From the NCBI GenBank assembly GCA_024998685.1, contig JACOEH010000010.1, positions 1 through 47,788 of the forward strand: 47,788 nucleotides of DNA, read 5' to 3'. This DNA comes from Nitrospira sp. (GTDB taxonomy: Bacteria; Nitrospirota; Nitrospiria; Nitrospirales; Nitrospiraceae). This document shows positions 44,675-47,788 of the stretch, one piece after another (the first letter of the stretch is position 1; each line of letters starts with the position of its first letter). The translations under genes and the position numbers were made by a program. The notes beneath the pieces were generated by a model that saw nothing but the letters and a program-made list of their open reading frames with translations, did no database searches and had not been told where the DNA came from.

Positions 44675-45625
44675 CGGCTCCCCCCTTCATACATCTCCAT
44701 GTCCATTCCGATTATTCGCCGATGCGCGGCGTGTCTTCACTGGACGAGCTTTGCACTTCAGCTCGGCAGCAAGGAGCGCAGGCCATGGCCTTGACCGATA
44801 CAAACGGATTGTACGGAGCGATCCGTCTTGTCGAGCAAGCGAAGCAACTGGGGATCAGGCCGATTCTCGATGCTGAGCTGACGACTACTGATCATCGGGC
44901 GGTTTTGCTGGCTAAAATACCGGATGGGTATGCCAACCTCTGTCGTGTGCTATCGGAACGGCATTGCAGCTCTTCGTTCGAATTTTTTGCGTCAGTCTCG
45001 CGTTATCGAGCAGGTTTGATCATCTTCACGGACGACAAAACGGCGCTCATGGCCTGGGTCAAAGACTCGCGGCAAGACCTCTAGGTCGAGTTGATGCCGG
45101 GCCCCTCAATGCACGACTCCCTCTTCTTGAGCCGCCGAATCAATCTCCCACCTGTCGCCACCAATCGCGTGTACTTCTCCCGTACGGATGGCTTCGTCAC
45201 ACATCGCCTGTTGCGTGCCACTGCCGAAAGAAGCTTGTTGTACGCCTGGACAATGGCTGGTGCCGCCCGCGCTCATGGCATCCCAGTTTCCTCATGTTCC
45301 GGATGCGCTGGAGAACACCATCCGCATTGCCGAAGCTTGTCACAGCGACTGGCGTTTCGGCGAGACAATCTTTCCGGCCTTTCGCCGGCTGACCGATGAA
45401 GAAGCGTTTTTGACGCTCAAAGACAAAACCTATGCCGGCGCACAAAACCGATACGGTTTCATCACACAAGAAGTTCGTGACCGGATTGAAAAAGAGCTGG
45501 CGATCATCCGAGAAAAACGCTTCGCTCACTATTTTCTTGTCGTGGAGGAGATCGTCACGGCATTAAAACGGACCACCTGCGGCCGCGGTTCGGTCGCAGC
45601 CTCAATCGTTTCGTACTGTCTTCAT

Positions 45626-46076
45626 CCTGAATCCGGCGTGAAAATGATGACTTCACAGTTTGAGTCTCTCGATCTGCTGGAGCGCATGCTTCCAAGCCGT
45701 CTCGCTCGGCCCACTCGCAGGCAATGCCAAGCTGGGCCGGTTCCCCACTCGACGCAACTGGGCCGGCATCAACAGGATCTTGTTGCGGAGGGTCTGCAGC
45801 GTGGCTGCCTGAAACTCCGGCGGAAGGCAGAGCCGCTTGTCGAGCGAGGCTGGTTTTGAAGCCAATTCGCGATAAGAACCGATGCAGGAGGTAGACGCCG
45901 CCGTAATGCGTCAGCGTCGTGGCGCCAAACCTGATCGCGAGCTTCCGAGGTCCTCGGGCCATCGCACGGAAAGCTACCGTTTCGGTAGCTTTCGTTCAAG
46001 CCCCCTTTCCTCAATTTTGAGGGCCACAGAATGCGTCGGAGGGAAGATCTCACGATGGAGTCACGCCGGATTCAAG
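45626..46076 (-). mobile_element. Non-autonomous IS1380-like mini-element inserted in dnaE2
   Basis: The ends are 16-bp inverted repeats with one mismatch: CCTGAATCCGGCGTGA (45626-45641) and the complement of CTTGAATCCGGCGTGA (46061-46076). They are flanked by a 5-bp target duplication TTCAT (45621-45625 and 46077-46081). The 451-bp interior holds minus-strand remnants of a transposase: an N-terminal piece (TTLTHYGGVYLLHRFLSRIG) and, in another frame, the C-terminal piece (TLRNKILLMPAQLRRVGNRP), joined by a deletion near 45845. The pieces resemble IS1380-family transposases. An 11-bp perfect hairpin (45969-45979 / 45983-45993) precedes the transposase start. Removal with one TTCAT copy restores the dnaE2 frame. 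Confidence 0.85.
45653..45962 (-). pseudogene. IS1380-like transposase remnant with internal deletion
   Basis: From 45962 the minus strand reads MARGPRKLAIRFGATTLTHY and continues to about KTSLARQ. Near 45845 the reading must change frame to reach LCLPPEFQAATLQTLRNK and end at KHALQQIERLKL (45653). A full-length transposase would need roughly 300 more residues between these pieces. Transposition therefore must have been driven by an intact relative in trans. Confidence 0.7.
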
Positions 46077-47788
46077 TTCATATCACCCATGTCGATCCGA
46101 TCACGCATCACCTCTTCTTCGAACGGTTTCTCAATCCTGGCCGGAAAGACCCACCGGACATCGATATCGATTTTGCATGGGACGAGCGCAACGACATTTT
46201 GAAATGGGTGTTCGAGCAGTACGGCGAGCGCCAGGCCGCGATGGTGGCGAATCAGAACAACCTCGGCTTCCGGGCGGCCATTCGTGAAGTCGCCAAGGTA
46301 TACGGCATGCCGGCTGAAGAAATCGGCAGAATATCTTCACGGGTTGTGCGTCAAAAAGATCTTCTGGGATTTTCTGCTCCACCGACCAATGAACAATGGC
46401 TCTATCGGCTGTCACACATCCTACAATTGCACGCCCCTTGGCCTGAGATCCTTGCCCAGGCGCTGAAGGCACAGAACCACTTCCGCCATCTTTCCATGCA
46501 TTGCGGTGGAGTCGTCATCGTGCCGGAGGAAATCCGGCGCTATGTGCCGGTGGAATACACAGCCAAACGCTTACCAGTCATCCAGTGGGAAAAGGACCAG
46601 GCAGAGGACGCGGGGCTCGTGAAGATCGATATCTTGGGCAACCGGTCGCTCGCTGTGATCCGAGATGCGCTCGCGGCCATCGTCAAACATACGGGGCCGA
46701 ATGATCGACTACGCCACCTGGGATCCGCTCAACGATGCCGCCACGCAAGATGCGATCCGACGCGGTGACACAATCGGTTGCTTCTACATCGAATCACCCG
46801 CCACCCGCCTTTTGTTGAGAAAGCTGTGGATCGGTATGCCCCCACACCGTCGCGCGGAGGCCGATGTCTTCGACTATCTCGTCATAGTCTCGTCACTCGT
46901 CCGGCCCGCGACCAATCCCTTCGTCGAAAACTTTATTCGAAGAGCGCAAGAAGACTCATGCGCGATCTGGCATGACAAGCTGCGGGGTATCTTGGACGAA
47001 ACTCATGGCATCATGACCTACCAGGAAGACGTCTCGAAGGTGGCGATGGCTCTGGCCGACTTTTCCATCGATGATGCCGACCAGCTCCGAAAAGTGTTGA
47101 GCAAGAAACACAAGGCCAACCAGTTACAGGATTACCGCGTCCAATTCTTTCGCGGTGCAGAGCAAAACAGAGTACCGCTCGGGACAATCAAGCAGATCTG
47201 GGAAATGATCATGAGCTTTGCCGGTTACAGTTTTTGCAAACCTCACTCGGCGAGCTATGCCCAGGTGTCATTCAAGTCCACCTATCTCCGCACTCACTAT
47301 CCGGCGGAATTCATCGCCGCCGTCATCAGCAATCAGGGCGGATTTTATTCGACCTTCGCATACATCTCTGAAGCCCGACGCATGGGATTGGCCATCCTTC
47401 TGCCAGACATTAACGAGAGCGATTGGGCCTATTGTGGTGAAGGTGAGCGGCTGCGGATGGGCTTGATGCAGGTGAAGACGATTCCGAAAAAACTCGGCGA
47501 GAAAATCGTCGAAGAACGCACACAAAATGGTCCGTATCAGTCATTCCAAGACTTTCTTCGGCGTGTGAAGCCGGAGTCGTCCCATGCCAGAGCATTGGTT
47601 CGCGCCGGCTGCTGTGATTTCATCGCCGGGGAGCTGACAAGGCCGGCCTTGATGTGGCGGATGTATGCGGGAAGCGATTTCGCCTCAAGTCCCTTACCGA
47701 TTCCGGACGACTATTCAGCCGCTCAGAAACGAGCCCATGAGATCGAATCGTTCGGCTTTCTGGCCAGCCGCCATCCTCTGACCCTCTA

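Larger units (their letters stand above)
44671..47788 (+). pseudogene. dnaE2: Error-prone DNA polymerase DnaE2, disrupted, truncated by window end
   Basis: The frame starts at 44671 with PHP domain FIHLHVHSDYSPMRGVSSLDE, coupled to imuB (ATGA). Lesions: an in-frame TAG at 45082-45084, after which the same frame continues (LPPVATNRVYFSRTDGFVTH); a shift to another frame between about 45230 and 45300 (then FPHVPDALENTIRIAEAC); an insertion at 45626-46076; and a one-base shift near 46697 (an extra A in CCGAATG). The remainder is open to the window end, with polymerase motifs CGRGSVAASIVSYCL, DPPDIDIDFAWDERN, CGGVVIVPEE, 'DYATWDPLNDAATQD' and SFAGYSFCKPHSASYA. The enzyme would be non-functional unless the lesions are errors. 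Confidence 0.85.

Noticed and set aside
45188-45859. 223-codon frame as an independent gene
   Set aside because: Its middle is plainly DnaE2 sequence; the start is a shifted frame and the end is inside the inserted element.

Overview
The window looks like a chromosomal segment from a Nitrospira-type bacterium (phylum Nitrospirota). The reasons are the combination of a two-gene ATP-citrate lyase, monomeric isocitrate dehydrogenase, soluble-type fumarate reductase and a five-subunit 2-oxoacid:ferredoxin oxidoreductase, i.e. the reductive TCA (rTCA) cycle of a chemolithoautotroph, in moderately GC-rich DNA. The genus assignment is inference from gene content; no rRNA or tRNA gene is visible.

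Layout. (1) 0.2-3.4 kb: two tandem paralogous outer-membrane beta-barrel genes, duplicated with their upstream region. (2) 3.4-15.8 kb, all minus strand: an eight-gene rTCA cluster read right to left, aclB-aclA-acn-icd-frdB-frdA-sucC-sucD, with a sigma70-like promoter in front of aclB. (3) 16-21.6 kb, an accessory patch: mutM, a dual-specificity phosphatase, two small unknown genes, a nuclease-like gene split by an in-frame stop, a BrnT/BrnA toxin-antitoxin pair and an Rsm22-type methyltransferase. Several genes here have a -10 box only 6-9 bases before the start codon, which suggests leaderless mRNAs. (4) 21.7-25.9 kb, minus strand: five-subunit 2-oxoacid:ferredoxin oxidoreductase operon with a strong promoter. 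(5) 26.3-34.2 kb: MTHFR C-terminal-like zinc protein, queF, apaH, a fatty acid hydroxylase-family membrane protein, folD-metF-panB, an NHL-type beta-propeller protein, a Cys-rich protein and a double UspA protein. (6) 34.3-43.3 kb, minus strand: rpsF-ssb-rpsR-yceD-rpmF-plsX-fabH-fabD-fabG-acpP-fabF-rnc, then a cyclophilin. (7) 43.5 kb to the end, plus strand: an imuB-dnaE2 mutagenic-repair cassette whose dnaE2 is broken.

How it fits together. The rTCA cluster and the ferredoxin oxidoreductase operon cover citrate cleavage, the aconitase and isocitrate dehydrogenase steps, fumarate reduction, succinyl-CoA formation and one reductive carboxylation. FolD, MetF and the small MTHFR_C protein serve one-carbon metabolism; PanB feeds CoA synthesis. 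The ribosomal/lipid operon couples ribosomal proteins with type II fatty acid synthesis.

Most interesting signals: a 451-bp non-autonomous IS1380-like mini-element in dnaE2, with inverted ends and a 5-bp target duplication, whose computed precise removal restores the reading frame; an intergenic repeat whose hairpin shows compensatory changes between two copies; a 126-bp terminal-inverted-repeat element related to one end of that repeat region; iterated-word palindromes in several intergenic spacers; a soluble, non-covalent-flavin FrdAB inside the rTCA operon; and the run of apparently leaderless genes. None is proof of a new molecular machine, but each can be tested.
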